DNA of 62,265 bases, from contig DCIB01000024.1 in NCBI GenBank assembly GCA_002315915.1, positions 1-62,265 of the forward strand. The letters are read 5' to 3'. The notes beneath the pieces were generated by a model. It worked only from the letters and a program-made list of their open reading frames with translations, did no database searches and was not told the DNA's origin. This stretch comes from Caryophanales bacterium UBA1737 (GTDB lineage Bacteria > Bacillota_I > Bacilli_A > ML615J-28 > CAG-313). Positions within the stretch are counted from its first letter, which is position 1, and the number at the start of each line of letters is the position of its first letter. Below are positions 26,605 through 35,118 of this stretch, in pieces. Made by a program: the position numbers and the translations under genes.

Positions 26605-27315
26605 ATTTATATTATTGATTTCTTTATTATCATAATAATTAATAGATAGAACAATAATAAACTGTGCAATTATATAAAAGAACCATATAACATCAAATTT
26701 ATACATAATTCTGAAAAATATATTATTAGTATCTAAACCAAGAATATGGGTTTCCATCGCATATGTTATTAATGTATATATGTCACAACAAAGAAATGAT
26801 AATAGACCTATCCATAAAAGCTTAAGATTTAATCTATTATTTATACTTGTTATAACGTTTATAATAAGATTGACAATATATATTCCACTTATTCCGATTA
26901 ATAAGCTAAAACTATCATTTAAAACTATTGCAGAGACAATTACTAATAAGATTGACAATATTAGTCTTAACATATTAAACATTTTATACTTAGATTCAAA
27001 TTTATTTATTAAAATCATATACATTATCTGAACAATATTAAAAGATATCATTGCAATAATTTGTGTAGTTTCAGTTCTATTATCAATATCAACTAAGAAT
27101 GTATCTGATATAAGAGTAAATAAGCCTGCAATAACAAAATAAAAAGGTTTTTTATTTTTTTTACTAAAATAGATAGAACTTATTAAGAAAAAAGAAATTG
27201 TACTAACTTTTTTAACAAAATATAATCCATCATCAATAAATAAAACCCAAGTGAAAAATAATACAGATAAGATAAAATAAATTATCTTATCTGTATTTTT
27301 AATTATTTTTAACAT
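26602..27315 (-). CDS. multi-pass membrane protein, possibly YhhN/lysoplasmalogenase-like
   Basis: The 237-residue protein is almost wholly hydrophobic, with about seven or eight membrane helices. Acidic residues lie inside helices, in LFTLISDTFL near 68 and LLSFLCCDIYTL near 180. This spacing recalls the YhhN/TMEM86 family, but the match is weak. It overlaps the end of the YwaF-like gene by seven bases (ATGTTAA). A long perfect hairpin lies in codons 7-19, which is unusual for coding DNA and casts some doubt on the start. Function unknown. Confidence 0.55.
   Translation of the reverse strand: MLKIIKNTDKIIYFILSVLFFTWVLFIDDGLYFVKKVSTISFFLISSIYFSKKNKKPFYFVIAGLFTLISDTFLVDIDNRTETTQIIAMISFNIVQIMYMILINKFESKYKMFNMLRLILSILLVIVSAIVLNDSFSLLIGISGIYIVNLIINVITSINNRLNLKLLWIGLLSFLCCDIYTLITYAMETHILGLDTNNIFFRIMYKFDVIWFFYIIAQFIIVLSINYYDNKEINNIN
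27260..27297 (-). other. 16-bp perfect hairpin inside the start of a coding region, possible attenuator or terminator
   Basis: AATACAGATAAGATAA (27260-27275) pairs perfectly with TTATCTTATCTGTATT (27282-27297) around a 6-base loop. On the minus strand the stem is followed by ATTTTT. It covers about codons 7-19 of the YhhN-like gene and lies about 10 bases past the YwaF-like stop. Confidence 0.65.
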
Positions 27316-28145
27316 GTTTTATTTTTCTTTATATTTGATAATTCAAATACAATAAATCCTATTAAAGTAAATCCCAATATATAAATTAATAAGAATATAA
27401 TATATCCAACAACAGATTCTCCTGCTTTTAATAACGGGAATAACATACCAACTAAAGGTAAGGAACATCCAAAATGTCTACTTATATAGAACATATTGAA
27501 TTGATCATCGGCTGATAAAACATTAGCATTATATACAATTTCATTTAATGCAAAAGCGATTAAACAAGTAACAATAAATACAATTGTTCCTTTAATAAAA
27601 TAATTAAAGTTAATTCTATCTTTATAATATACTAATGAATATATTCCAACTATTATTTGACCACCATGATGAATCATAGTTTGAATGTCTAAAAATACAT
27701 TTCTAACAAATACTTGTCCAGGATATGCAAAAACAGTTATACCGCCAAACATCGCAAAGAAACAACAAAAACTTACTAATGAATCCCTAAATTTAGAGTC
27801 CTTTAAGAATACAATAAAAGGGAATAAATATAATGGCATAGAACATAATTGGAATGGAAATGAATACCATAAATATTTCCAAACAACTTGATCATTAACA
27901 ATTTCCATTGATCTTGAAATTTGTTTAATGATTTCAAGAGAAAACATTATAATCCACCAAATAAATACAGTTAATCGATAGAATTTTTCATTTGCATTCT
28001 TTTTGAAAATATATAAAAATAATGTAATACCTAAAACAATTAAAATAAACATAATGTGAAACCAACCAAATAATGTAGGAATATCTGATTGTTCACAATT
28101 TATAGTAAAAAAACTAAAAAATTTTTCAAAATTATTCATATACAT
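27309..28145 (-). CDS. YwaF/TMEM164-like integral membrane protein
   Basis: The 278-residue protein has about seven membrane helices. FPFQLCSMPLYLFPF near residue 92, FGGITVFAYPG near 130 and IHHGGQ near 153 recall the YwaF family (TIGR02206). The HHGG segment could be catalytic, but no activity is known. The start may be at 28145 or at the ATG six bases later (28139), since AAAGGA could serve either. It overlaps the next membrane gene and has a candidate promoter with a long T-tract. Confidence 0.6.
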   Translation of the reverse strand: MYMNNFEKFFSFFTINCEQSDIPTLFGWFHIMFILIVLGITLFLYIFKKNANEKFYRLTVFIWWIIMFSLEIIKQISRSMEIVNDQVVWKYLWYSFPFQLCSMPLYLFPFIVFLKDSKFRDSLVSFCCFFAMFGGITVFAYPGQVFVRNVFLDIQTMIHHGGQIIVGIYSLVYYKDRINFNYFIKGTIVFIVTCLIAFALNEIVYNANVLSADDQFNMFYISRHFGCSLPLVGMLFPLLKAGESVVGYIIFLLIYILGFTLIGFIVFELSNIKKNKTC

Positions 28146-28172
28146 ATATCCTTTATTAAAGAATTTGTTTTA

Positions 28173-28199
28173 ATTTTATCAAAAAAAAAAAAAAATCAA
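28173..28199 (-). promoter_or_regulatory. candidate promoter with poly-T spacer, upstream of the YwaF-like gene
   Basis: On the minus strand TTGATT (28194-28199) is separated from an extended -10, TGATAAAAT (28173-28181), by a spacer that is almost entirely T. The T15 run spans 28181-28195. The present -35 to -10 spacing is 15. The same run also serves as the U-tract of the rpe terminator, so the double role is uncertain. Confidence 0.4.
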
Positions 28200-28224
28200 T
28201 CTATTCGTTAAAAATAGATTGATT
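28196..28224 (-). terminator. terminator of the rsmB-rpe operon
   Basis: ATCAATCTAT pairs with ATAGATTGAT just after the rpe stop on the minus strand and is followed by 15 T residues. Confidence 0.88.
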
Positions 28225-28227
28225 ATG

Positions 28228-28875
28228 CTATTTAAAGTTTGATATAGTATTAATTATATTTATTTTATTATTTTCATTAATAAAAGAAGTACCCATAACA
28301 ACTATATCACAACCAGCTTTATATAATTTATATGCGATATCTTTATTTATTCCGCCATCAACTTCAATTTGATAATCAAAATCAAGTGATTCTGCTCTTA
28401 AATTATCTAAGTATTCTACTTTATCTAATGCCGATTCTATAAATTTTTGACCACCAAATCCTGGTTCAACACTCATAATTAATATTTGATCTACTAAATG
28501 TAAGTATGGTTTTAAAACAGATACATCAGTATTTGGTTTAATTGATATTCCACATTTAGCTCCCATAGAATGAATCTTTTGAATCATTTTATGTGGATCT
28601 TTAACTGCTTCAAAGTGAAAAGTAATAATATCCGATCCTGCTTTATAAAATTCTCTATATACATCTTGCGGAGATTCAACCATTAGATGAGTATCAAATA
28701 CAAAATTATGATGAGCTATTTCTTTTTGTAAATCATAACTTCTTGTTGTATTTGATACAAATTTACCATCCATAATATCTAAATGAAGATATATTATTCC
28801 TATTTTTTCTAATTCATTTAATAATTCTTCTAATTTATTTGGATCAGCATTTAAAATTGAAGGTGCAATAATCAT
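28228..28875 (-). CDS. rpe: ribulose-phosphate 3-epimerase
   Basis: The 215-residue TIM barrel has APSILNAD near residue 4, HLDIMDGKF near 31, HLMVESP near 63, MSVEPGFGGQKF near 134 and EVDGGI near 168, with the metal ligands and catalytic Asp residues in place. It interconverts ribulose 5-phosphate and xylulose 5-phosphate in the pentose phosphate pathway. It ends the rsmB-rlmN-rsgA-rpe operon, in the same relative place as in B. subtilis. Confidence 0.95.
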   Translation of the reverse strand: MIIAPSILNADPNKLEELLNELEKIGIIYLHLDIMDGKFVSNTTRSYDLQKEIAHHNFVFDTHLMVESPQDVYREFYKAGSDIITFHFEAVKDPHKMIQKIHSMGAKCGISIKPNTDVSVLKPYLHLVDQILIMSVEPGFGGQKFIESALDKVEYLDNLRAESLDFDYQIEVDGGINKDIAYKLYKAGCDIVVMGTSFINENNKINIINTISNFK

Positions 28876-28889
28876 AATTACTCCTATTA

Positions 28890-29774
28890 TTAATATTTAT
28901 TTTTAGATTTTTTTATTTCTTCAATAAACAATTTATAATTATCATATCTTGATTTCAAGATATGATTTTTATTTACTTCATCTTTAACCATACAAAATGG
29001 TTCATTGATATGTAAGCATGGTTTATATTTACACATATTGCTTACTTTAAAAAATTCAACAAAATTTTGAGATAATGATAATTCATCAATATCATTAAAA
29101 CTTATAGTTCCAAATCCTGGAGTATCAGCTACATATCCATCAAATATCTTATATAAAGTAACAGACGTAGTAGTATGTTTGCCTCTAGATAATGAAATAG
29201 ATATTTCATTTGTATCTAAGTTTAAAGTAGGATCTAATATATTTAAGATACTGCTCTTTCCAACCCCACTTTGTCCTGTAAATACAGTTATTTTGTTATT
29301 TAAAAGAGGGATTAATTCTTTTATTGATGAATCAAGTTTAGAGGTTTTAATAGTTGTATAACCAATATTATTATAATAATCAATAATTTGATTATTATAA
29401 TCTAATTCTTCTTTATTTAATAAATCCATTTTAGAAAATATAATAATAGGTTTAATATTATTAAATTCTAATGTTACTAAGAATTTATCTAATAGATTTA
29501 AATTTAATAAAGGTTCTTTAACACTAAAAACTATACATACTTGATCTACATTAGATATATTTGGTCTAATAAGGTCATTTCTTCTATTATATACTTTTTC
29601 TATTATTGCGTTATTATCATCCAGTAATGAATATTCAATAATATCGCCAACTTTTGGAATTATTGATTTAATTTTTAATACACCACGAGGTTTTGATATA
29701 TAGATATTATTAGTATTAATATCAGATATAGTATATGTTCCTGCTATAAAGGAAGTAATTATTGCTTTAGGCAT
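28890..29774 (-). CDS. rsgA: ribosome small-subunit GTPase RsgA
   Basis: The 294-residue circularly permuted GTPase has an N-terminal OB fold, then NRRNDLIRPNISNVDQ near residue 66, SKMDLL (G4) before GQSGVGKSS (G1) near 166 and DTPGFG (G3) near 218. The C-terminal zinc motif is CKYKPCLHINEPFC near 248. It checks late 30S assembly and decoding-site maturation. It overlaps the rlmN stop by eight bases. The prpC/prkC pair usually found between rlmN and rsgA is absent. Confidence 0.94.
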   Translation of the reverse strand: MPKAIITSFIAGTYTISDINTNNIYISKPRGVLKIKSIIPKVGDIIEYSLLDDNNAIIEKVYNRRNDLIRPNISNVDQVCIVFSVKEPLLNLNLLDKFLVTLEFNNIKPIIIFSKMDLLNKEELDYNNQIIDYYNNIGYTTIKTSKLDSSIKELIPLLNNKITVFTGQSGVGKSSILNILDPTLNLDTNEISISLSRGKHTTTSVTLYKIFDGYVADTPGFGTISFNDIDELSLSQNFVEFFKVSNMCKYKPCLHINEPFCMVKDEVNKNHILKSRYDNYKLFIEEIKKSKNKY

Positions 29775-30813
29775 TATTTACCTCTTTCATATGTTTAGCT
29801 CTTAACTGTCCACATGCAGCATCAATATCATCACCATGTTTAACACGTAGTGTTGCATTTATGCCTTCATCATATAATACTTTAAAGAATTTTTCAGCCT
29901 TTTCATGAGGTGTTGTTTCAAATATATCTTCACTAACTGGATTATATGGTATTAAATTAACATAAGCATTTAATCCTTTTATTAATTTAGAAAGTTCTTT
30001 AGCATTATCAATTGAATCATTAATACCTTTAATTAAGATATATTCAAAAGTAATTCTTCTAGATGTTTTATCAAAGTAATATTTTAATGCATCTATCAAT
30101 TCTTCTATAGGATAAGCTTTATTAATCTTCATTAATTTAGATCTTAATTCATTATTTGGAGCATGTAAACTAACTGCAAGATTTATCTGTAATGGAAAGT
30201 CAGCAAATTCTTTTATTTTAGGTACTATACCACAAGTAGAAACAGTTATATGACGAGATCCTATTTCTAATCCTTTTGCATAATTTACTACATTTAAGAA
30301 TTTAATTAAAGTATCATAATTATCAAAAGGTTCTCCTATACCCATTACAACAATATTAGAAATTCTTTCATTAGTTTTATCTAAAATATGTTGAGCTGTT
30401 ACAACTTGTAAAACCATTTCTTCTAAAGATAGTTTTCTAACACATCCCATTTTACCTGATGCGCAGAAAACACATCCCATATTACAACCTATTTCACTAG
30501 ATACACAAATACTATTTCCATAATTAAATTTCATTAAAACAGATTCAATAAAAGATCCATCATCTAATTTAAACAAAAATTTCTTAGTTCCATCACTTGA
30601 TTCTTGAATAGTTTCAATATCTAAAAGTTTTATATAAAAATTATTTTCTAATTTTTCAATTAATGATTTAGATAAATTTGTCATATCAGAAAAAGATGTT
30701 ACTCTTATTCTATATAACCATTCAAATATTTGAGTAGCATGAAACTTCTTTTCATTTATAGATAATAAATATTGTTCTAATTCATTAAGTGTTAAATTAA
30801 AAATATTCACCAT
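29767..30813 (-). CDS. rlmN: dual-specificity RNA methyltransferase RlmN
   Basis: The 348-residue radical SAM enzyme has CNMGCVFC (CxxxCxxC) near residue 108 and GMGEPFDNYD-like VMGIGEPFDNYD near 166. A Cys near the C-terminus (AACGQL) acts as the methyl-carrying residue. It methylates C2 of A2503 in 23S rRNA and A37 in some tRNAs. It starts two bases after the rsmB stop. Confidence 0.94.
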   Translation of the reverse strand: MVNIFNLTLNELEQYLLSINEKKFHATQIFEWLYRIRVTSFSDMTNLSKSLIEKLENNFYIKLLDIETIQESSDGTKKFLFKLDDGSFIESVLMKFNYGNSICVSSEIGCNMGCVFCASGKMGCVRKLSLEEMVLQVVTAQHILDKTNERISNIVVMGIGEPFDNYDTLIKFLNVVNYAKGLEIGSRHITVSTCGIVPKIKEFADFPLQINLAVSLHAPNNELRSKLMKINKAYPIEELIDALKYYFDKTSRRITFEYILIKGINDSIDNAKELSKLIKGLNAYVNLIPYNPVSEDIFETTPHEKAEKFFKVLYDEGINATLRVKHGDDIDAACGQLRAKHMKEVNNA

Positions 30814-30815
30814 AC

Positions 30816-32042
30816 TTATTCCTTTATAAGTTTACATATATAAAATCCATCTGATTTATTTGAAGGATATATAATTTGCTCACAAACTTTAGTAAAATTA
30901 TTATTTTCTTTTAAAAATGAATCTATTTGATATTCATTTTCATATTTATTTATAGTACAAGTACTATATACTAATACTCCACCTTTTTTTAAATATTTTG
31001 ATGTATTAATTAATATTTTCCTTTGTAAAATAATAATATCATTAATATCATTTATAGAAATATTATATTTTAAGTCAGGTTTATGGTTAATAGTACCAAG
31101 ACCACTACATGGTACATCTAATAAAATCTTATCAAACAACATATTATAATTATATGTTGCTGCATCGGCAATAAATGTGTTAATTGATTTAAATCCTAAC
31201 TTATCTTTATTAAACTTTATCTTATTAAGTTTTTCTTCATAGATATCACAAGCATATATATATGATTTATCATTAGATAATTCAGCCATATATAAACTTT
31301 TACCACCAGGTGCACTACATGCATCTAGAATTAATTCATCTTCTTTTGGGTCTATCATAATAGAAGGAATAGTTGATGATTTATCTTGAGATATAATTAA
31401 TCCTTCTTGAAAAATAGTTGTATTAATAAGTGATTCTTTAGTATATAATATATTATTATCTAATTCATAATTTATATTATTATCTTTTAAAAATAATAAT
31501 ACAACTTCTTTATTTTTATCTATATGACATATTCTATATGAATTATATACTTCATCAATAGTATAGAAATCTATTATTTTATTATTATATTGTTCATATA
31601 ATAAATTAACAATATCTAAAGGTATAGATAAATTAATAGATAATTTATCAATATTATTACCTTTTACCTCTTTTATACCATCTCTTATAAACGATCTTAA
31701 AACCCAATTAACAAATTTAGATGCGTTAAAATCAATATCTTTAATTATTTTAACTATTTCATTAACTATATAATAATCTTTTAAATTAAGAAATATGATT
31801 GAATATATACCACATCTTAACGCATTTTTAAATAAAGGTTTTACTCTTTTACCAGATGTATATGTAGATAATTCATAATCAATATATAATTTCTTTTCAA
31901 CAACTCCATATATTATTTTAGTATATAATCTTTTTTCATGATCATCATAATTACTTTTTTGTAATCTCTCATCAACTGTTACATTCAAGTATGCATTATG
32001 ATGTAAGACATTAACTAAATCATTAAATAAATCTAAAAACAT
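30816..32042 (-). CDS. rsmB: 16S rRNA m5C967 methyltransferase RsmB
   Basis: The 408-residue protein has an N-terminal NusB-like helical domain (residues 1 to about 130) and a SAM methyltransferase domain. DACSAPGGKS is near 240, LDVPCSGLGTINHKPDLKY near 308 holds the first catalytic Cys, and YSTCTINKYEN near 355 holds the second. It methylates cytosine in 16S rRNA. Its first bases overlap the end of the upstream hypothetical gene. The fmt and priA genes that often precede rsmB are not here. Confidence 0.92.
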   Translation of the reverse strand: MFLDLFNDLVNVLHHNAYLNVTVDERLQKSNYDDHEKRLYTKIIYGVVEKKLYIDYELSTYTSGKRVKPLFKNALRCGIYSIIFLNLKDYYIVNEIVKIIKDIDFNASKFVNWVLRSFIRDGIKEVKGNNIDKLSINLSIPLDIVNLLYEQYNNKIIDFYTIDEVYNSYRICHIDKNKEVVLLFLKDNNINYELDNNILYTKESLINTTIFQEGLIISQDKSSTIPSIMIDPKEDELILDACSAPGGKSLYMAELSNDKSYIYACDIYEEKLNKIKFNKDKLGFKSINTFIADAATYNYNMLFDKILLDVPCSGLGTINHKPDLKYNISINDINDIIILQRKILINTSKYLKKGGVLVYSTCTINKYENEYQIDSFLKENNNFTKVCEQIIYPSNKSDGFYICKLIKE

Positions 32043-32626
32043 ATAACATCAGTTGATAAATAATCAAAATATAAGAAACCTAAATATTCATATTCTTTAT
32101 TAAAACTAAAATCATCAGTTTCTTTTATATAAGTTTTGAAAATACCCATAATATCATCTAAATCATCCTCAGATAAACAAATATTATCTAATTTTTCTAT
32201 TATAGTATTTTTATAAACATCATTTTTTATATTTTTAGCTATTTCTAACATATATTCACAAAGAACTGGTTTAGATGTTTTTTTCTTTAAGGACTTTTTA
32301 TATGAATAATATTCATCTATTTGTTCCATTTTCTTTGTTTCAATAAAAGAAAGTGCTGTTAAAGTAAATTTAGGATAAACACTATCTTTAAATTCAAGTA
32401 TTAAATCTTGTAATGTATAATAATCATTTACAAGTTTATTACATATAAGAGTATCCCATACTGCTTTTGGAGCATTTTCATTTATATTTTTTACAAGTGT
32501 AATAATTGAATCTAAACATAATAATTCATCTTCTGTTAGATTATATAAAGATAATAATCTAAATATACATAATGTTTTATATTGAATATTAATATATTTT
32601 TTTATATCATCTATTTGTTTGCTCAT
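32033..32626 (-). CDS. hypothetical helical protein upstream of rsmB
   Basis: The 197-residue protein has no recognised motif. It is rich in charged residues and leucine and appears all-helical, without membrane segments or signal peptide. The region NITEDELLCLDSI-like near residue 30 and LSEDDLDDIMGIF near 155 look like amphipathic helices. It heads the rsmB-rlmN-rsgA-rpe operon and ends in TAG inside the rsmB start. A link to RNA or ribosome work is possible from position alone. Confidence 0.7.
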   Translation of the reverse strand: MSKQIDDIKKYINIQYKTLCIFRLLSLYNLTEDELLCLDSIITLVKNINENAPKAVWDTLICNKLVNDYYTLQDLILEFKDSVYPKFTLTALSFIETKKMEQIDEYYSYKKSLKKKTSKPVLCEYMLEIAKNIKNDVYKNTIIEKLDNICLSEDDLDDIMGIFKTYIKETDDFSFNKEYEYLGFLYFDYLSTDVICF

Positions 32627-32707
32627 ATTTTTGCTCCTAATTATTTATATTATACAAAAATAATCACTTATTTTCCATTTTAGTAAATAGTGTATAAGAA
32701 AAAATAA

Positions 32708-32736
32708 TTGAATATAGATCATTATTTTGATAAAAT
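32708..32736 (+). promoter_or_regulatory. promoter of lgt
   Basis: TTGAAT (32708-32713) and TAAAAT (32731-32736) are 17 bases apart, with the extended -10 TG at 32728-32729. TAGGAG follows before the start at 32762. Confidence 0.75.
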
Positions 32737-32761
32737 ATTGCATATAGGAGATTTATAAATT

Positions 32762-33793
32762 ATGCAAAAAATAATTGATGATATTACATCATATTTTCAA
32801 AATTATGAATTAGAAGATCATATGTATGGAATAATGCTTTCAATTGGAGTAATTATTCTAGCGTTATTCTACTTAAGAAGAATGGCAAAACTAGGGGCTA
32901 CAGAAAAAGAATTAGATTTATTCACATATCACGGATTAGCATCTGGTGCTGTTGCATATATCGGAGCAGCTTTCTTCCAATCAATATGGAGTTGGCTTGC
33001 CCGTGGAGCACAAGTTGGACAACCATTTTCATTTAGTTGGACAGGAATAACTTTTGAAGGTGGCGTACTATCAGCAATGATATTCTTCCTATTAACATTT
33101 CCATTTTTCTTTAAAAAATATTATAAACATGGTCTATATTATATGGATCAAGTAGTAATGGGTATATTAATAGCTCATGTATTCGGTAGAATTGGTTGTT
33201 GGTATGCTGGATGTTGTTATGGAAAACATGCAACAGTAGAATGGATGGAATGGTTAACAGTACCTTATTTAAGAAATGGTATTGATAGAGGTAATATTTA
33301 TCCTACACAATTAATAGAAGCTATATATTTACTTATATCATTTATTGTATTTGTATTATGTTTTAAAAAGAATCAATCAGAACGTTACGTAATTTCATAT
33401 GGAGTATATAGATTCTTTGCAGAATACTTAAGAGGTGACTTCAGAGGTAATTCACCATTTGGCGATTTGACACCTTCTCAATTTATGTCTATTATATGGG
33501 TATTATTTGGTGTTGTATTAATAATATTTAGAAAATTACAAAGAAATAAAGAAATAAAAGAATATAATAATTTAAAAGATAAATCATCATTTGAAAAACC
33601 TACACTATATTATCATGAATCATTTAAAGGATTATTTAAAGGAATCTTTAAACCTTGTAAATGTGAAAAATGTAATAAAAATATGAAACTTAAATTCAAA
33701 AGTGTTGTATCAGATTTTGATATAGTATCCAAAAAAATTGATGCCCACCTTATTTATCAATGTAAATGTGGTGAAGAAAAAGAAATAAAATAA
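32762..33793 (+). CDS. lgt: prolipoprotein diacylglyceryl transferase with C-terminal zinc-ribbon tail
   Basis: The first 260 or so residues form a seven-helix Lgt. FGRIGCWYAGCCYGKHA near 138 contains the conserved Arg-Gly-Cys segment, YPTQLIEA is near 180, and YRFFAEYLRGD near 220 completes the signature. It attaches diacylglycerol to lipobox Cys residues and so serves the four lipoproteins in this window. After the last helix an 85-residue tail adds CKCEKC near 300 and QCKCGEE near 335, a probable Zn-binding ribbon not found in standard Lgt (about 270 residues). The gene is transcribed alone, convergent with eno. Confidence 0.9.
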   Translation: MQKIIDDITSYFQNYELEDHMYGIMLSIGVIILALFYLRRMAKLGATEKELDLFTYHGLASGAVAYIGAAFFQSIWSWLARGAQVGQPFSFSWTGITFEGGVLSAMIFFLLTFPFFFKKYYKHGLYYMDQVVMGILIAHVFGRIGCWYAGCCYGKHATVEWMEWLTVPYLRNGIDRGNIYPTQLIEAIYLLISFIVFVLCFKKNQSERYVISYGVYRFFAEYLRGDFRGNSPFGDLTPSQFMSIIWVLFGVVLIIFRKLQRNKEIKEYNNLKDKSSFEKPTLYYHESFKGLFKGIFKPCKCEKCNKNMKLKFKSVVSDFDIVSKKIDAHLIYQCKCGEEKEIK

Positions 33794-33827
33794 TGAGTAT
33801 ATCGCTTCATAAAGCGATATACTCATT
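33792..33827. terminator. bidirectional terminator between lgt and eno
   Basis: AATGAGTATATCGCTT (33792-33807) pairs perfectly with AAGCGATATACTCATT (33812-33827) around CATA. The eno stop codon TGA lies within the stem. Confidence 0.9.
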
Positions 33828-35109
33828 TTATTTTAAAAGATTTTAATCCATTAAAAGAGGCTGTTGAACCTAATGAATCTTCAATTCTTAATAATTCATT
33901 ATATTTAGCAATACGATCTGTTCTAGATAAAGAACCAGTTTTAATTTGACCAGCATTAGTACCTACTGCTATATCACAAATAGTAGTATCTTCTGATTCA
34001 CCACTTCTATGTGATATTACACAAGTATAACCATTAGATTTAGCAAGTTCAATAGCTGCAAAAGTTTCACTAAGTGTTCCTATTTGATTAATTTTGATCA
34101 AAATAGAATTAGCAACACCTAATTTAATACCTTTATCTAAACGTTTAGTATTAGTTGTAAATAAATCATCTCCAACAAGTTGAACCTTATTTCCAAGTCT
34201 ATCTGTTAGAATCTTCCATCCATCCCAATCTTCTTCTGATAAACCATCTTCTATAGAAATAATTGGATATTCAGATACAAGTTTTTCTAAATAATTAACA
34301 AATCCTTTATTATCATATACTTTATTTTCTGATTTTAATAGATAAGTTTTCTTATTTTTGTCATAGAATTCACTGGATGCTACATCTAAACCAATATAGA
34401 TATCTTTACCTGGAATATAGCCTGCTTCTTTTATTGCATCACATACTAAACTAATAGCTTCTGTATTAGATGGTAATTTTGGAGCATATCCTCCTTCATC
34501 ACCTACTGCAGTATTTAAATTTTTAGATTTTAATATTTTTTTTAGTACATGAAATACTTCAGATCCAGCTTGTAAACATCTTCTAAATGATGTAAATCCG
34601 CATGGAATAATCATTATTTCTTGAAAATCAATACACCAATCAGCATGAGAACCACCATTTAGAATATTCATCATAGGCGTAGGTAATGTATGAGCATTAA
34701 ATCCACCAAAATATTCATATAATGGAACCATGTTATAATCTGCTGCTGCTTTTGCGCAAGCAACAGAAACAGCAAGTATTGCGTTAGCTCCTAAATTAGA
34801 TTTATTAGATGTTCCATCTAAATCTATTAGAAAATTATCAATTAATAATTGTTCTCTTACATCGAAACCCATAAGTCTTGGTGCAATAGTATTATTAACA
34901 TTATCAACTGCTTTTAAAACACCAAGTCCTAAGTATCTAGATGGATCATTATCTCGAAGTTCTAAGGCTTCAGCTTCCCCAGTTGATGCTCCACTTGGAA
35001 CAATTGCTCTACCAAATGCACCAGATTCTGTTGTAACTTCTACTTCAACTGTGGGATTACCACGTGAATCTAGCACTTCACGTGCGAATATATCTGTAAT
35101 ATAAGGCAT
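33823..35109 (-). CDS. eno: enolase
   Basis: The 428-residue protein is a full enolase. AREVLDSRGNPTVEVEV is near residue 8, SGASTGEAEALELRD near 40, NGGSHAD near 152, VGDEGGYAP near 205, SIEDGLSEEDWDGW near 286, VGDDLFTTN near 313, the catalytic Lys in LIKINQIGT near 338 and SHRSGESED near 367. It converts 2-phosphoglycerate to phosphoenolpyruvate. The start at 35109 follows AGGTG, while the GTG at 35118 is unlikely. It lies nine bases after the nucleotidase lipoprotein gene, so the two may be co-transcribed. The TGA stop confirms the standard code. Confidence 0.95.
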   Translation of the reverse strand: MPYITDIFAREVLDSRGNPTVEVEVTTESGAFGRAIVPSGASTGEAEALELRDNDPSRYLGLGVLKAVDNVNNTIAPRLMGFDVREQLLIDNFLIDLDGTSNKSNLGANAILAVSVACAKAAADYNMVPLYEYFGGFNAHTLPTPMMNILNGGSHADWCIDFQEIMIIPCGFTSFRRCLQAGSEVFHVLKKILKSKNLNTAVGDEGGYAPKLPSNTEAISLVCDAIKEAGYIPGKDIYIGLDVASSEFYDKNKKTYLLKSENKVYDNKGFVNYLEKLVSEYPIISIEDGLSEEDWDGWKILTDRLGNKVQLVGDDLFTTNTKRLDKGIKLGVANSILIKINQIGTLSETFAAIELAKSNGYTCVISHRSGESEDTTICDIAVGTNAGQIKTGSLSRTDRIAKYNELLRIEDSLGSTASFNGLKSFKIK

Positions 35110-35118
35110 TTTTTTCAC

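Noticed and set aside
28181..28195. The A15 run as evidence of a poly-A mobile-element insertion
   Set aside because: No target-site duplication or element genes flank it. It is the U-tract of the rpe terminator.
32033..32626. Reading the hypothetical protein upstream of rsmB as NusB
   Set aside because: It lacks recognisable NusB motifs, and the NusB-like domain is already part of RsmB.
34000..35109. Enolase variant NGGSHAD as an active-site defect
   Set aside because: The GGSH form occurs in functional enolases of other Firmicutes as far as I recall, and all other catalytic residues are present.
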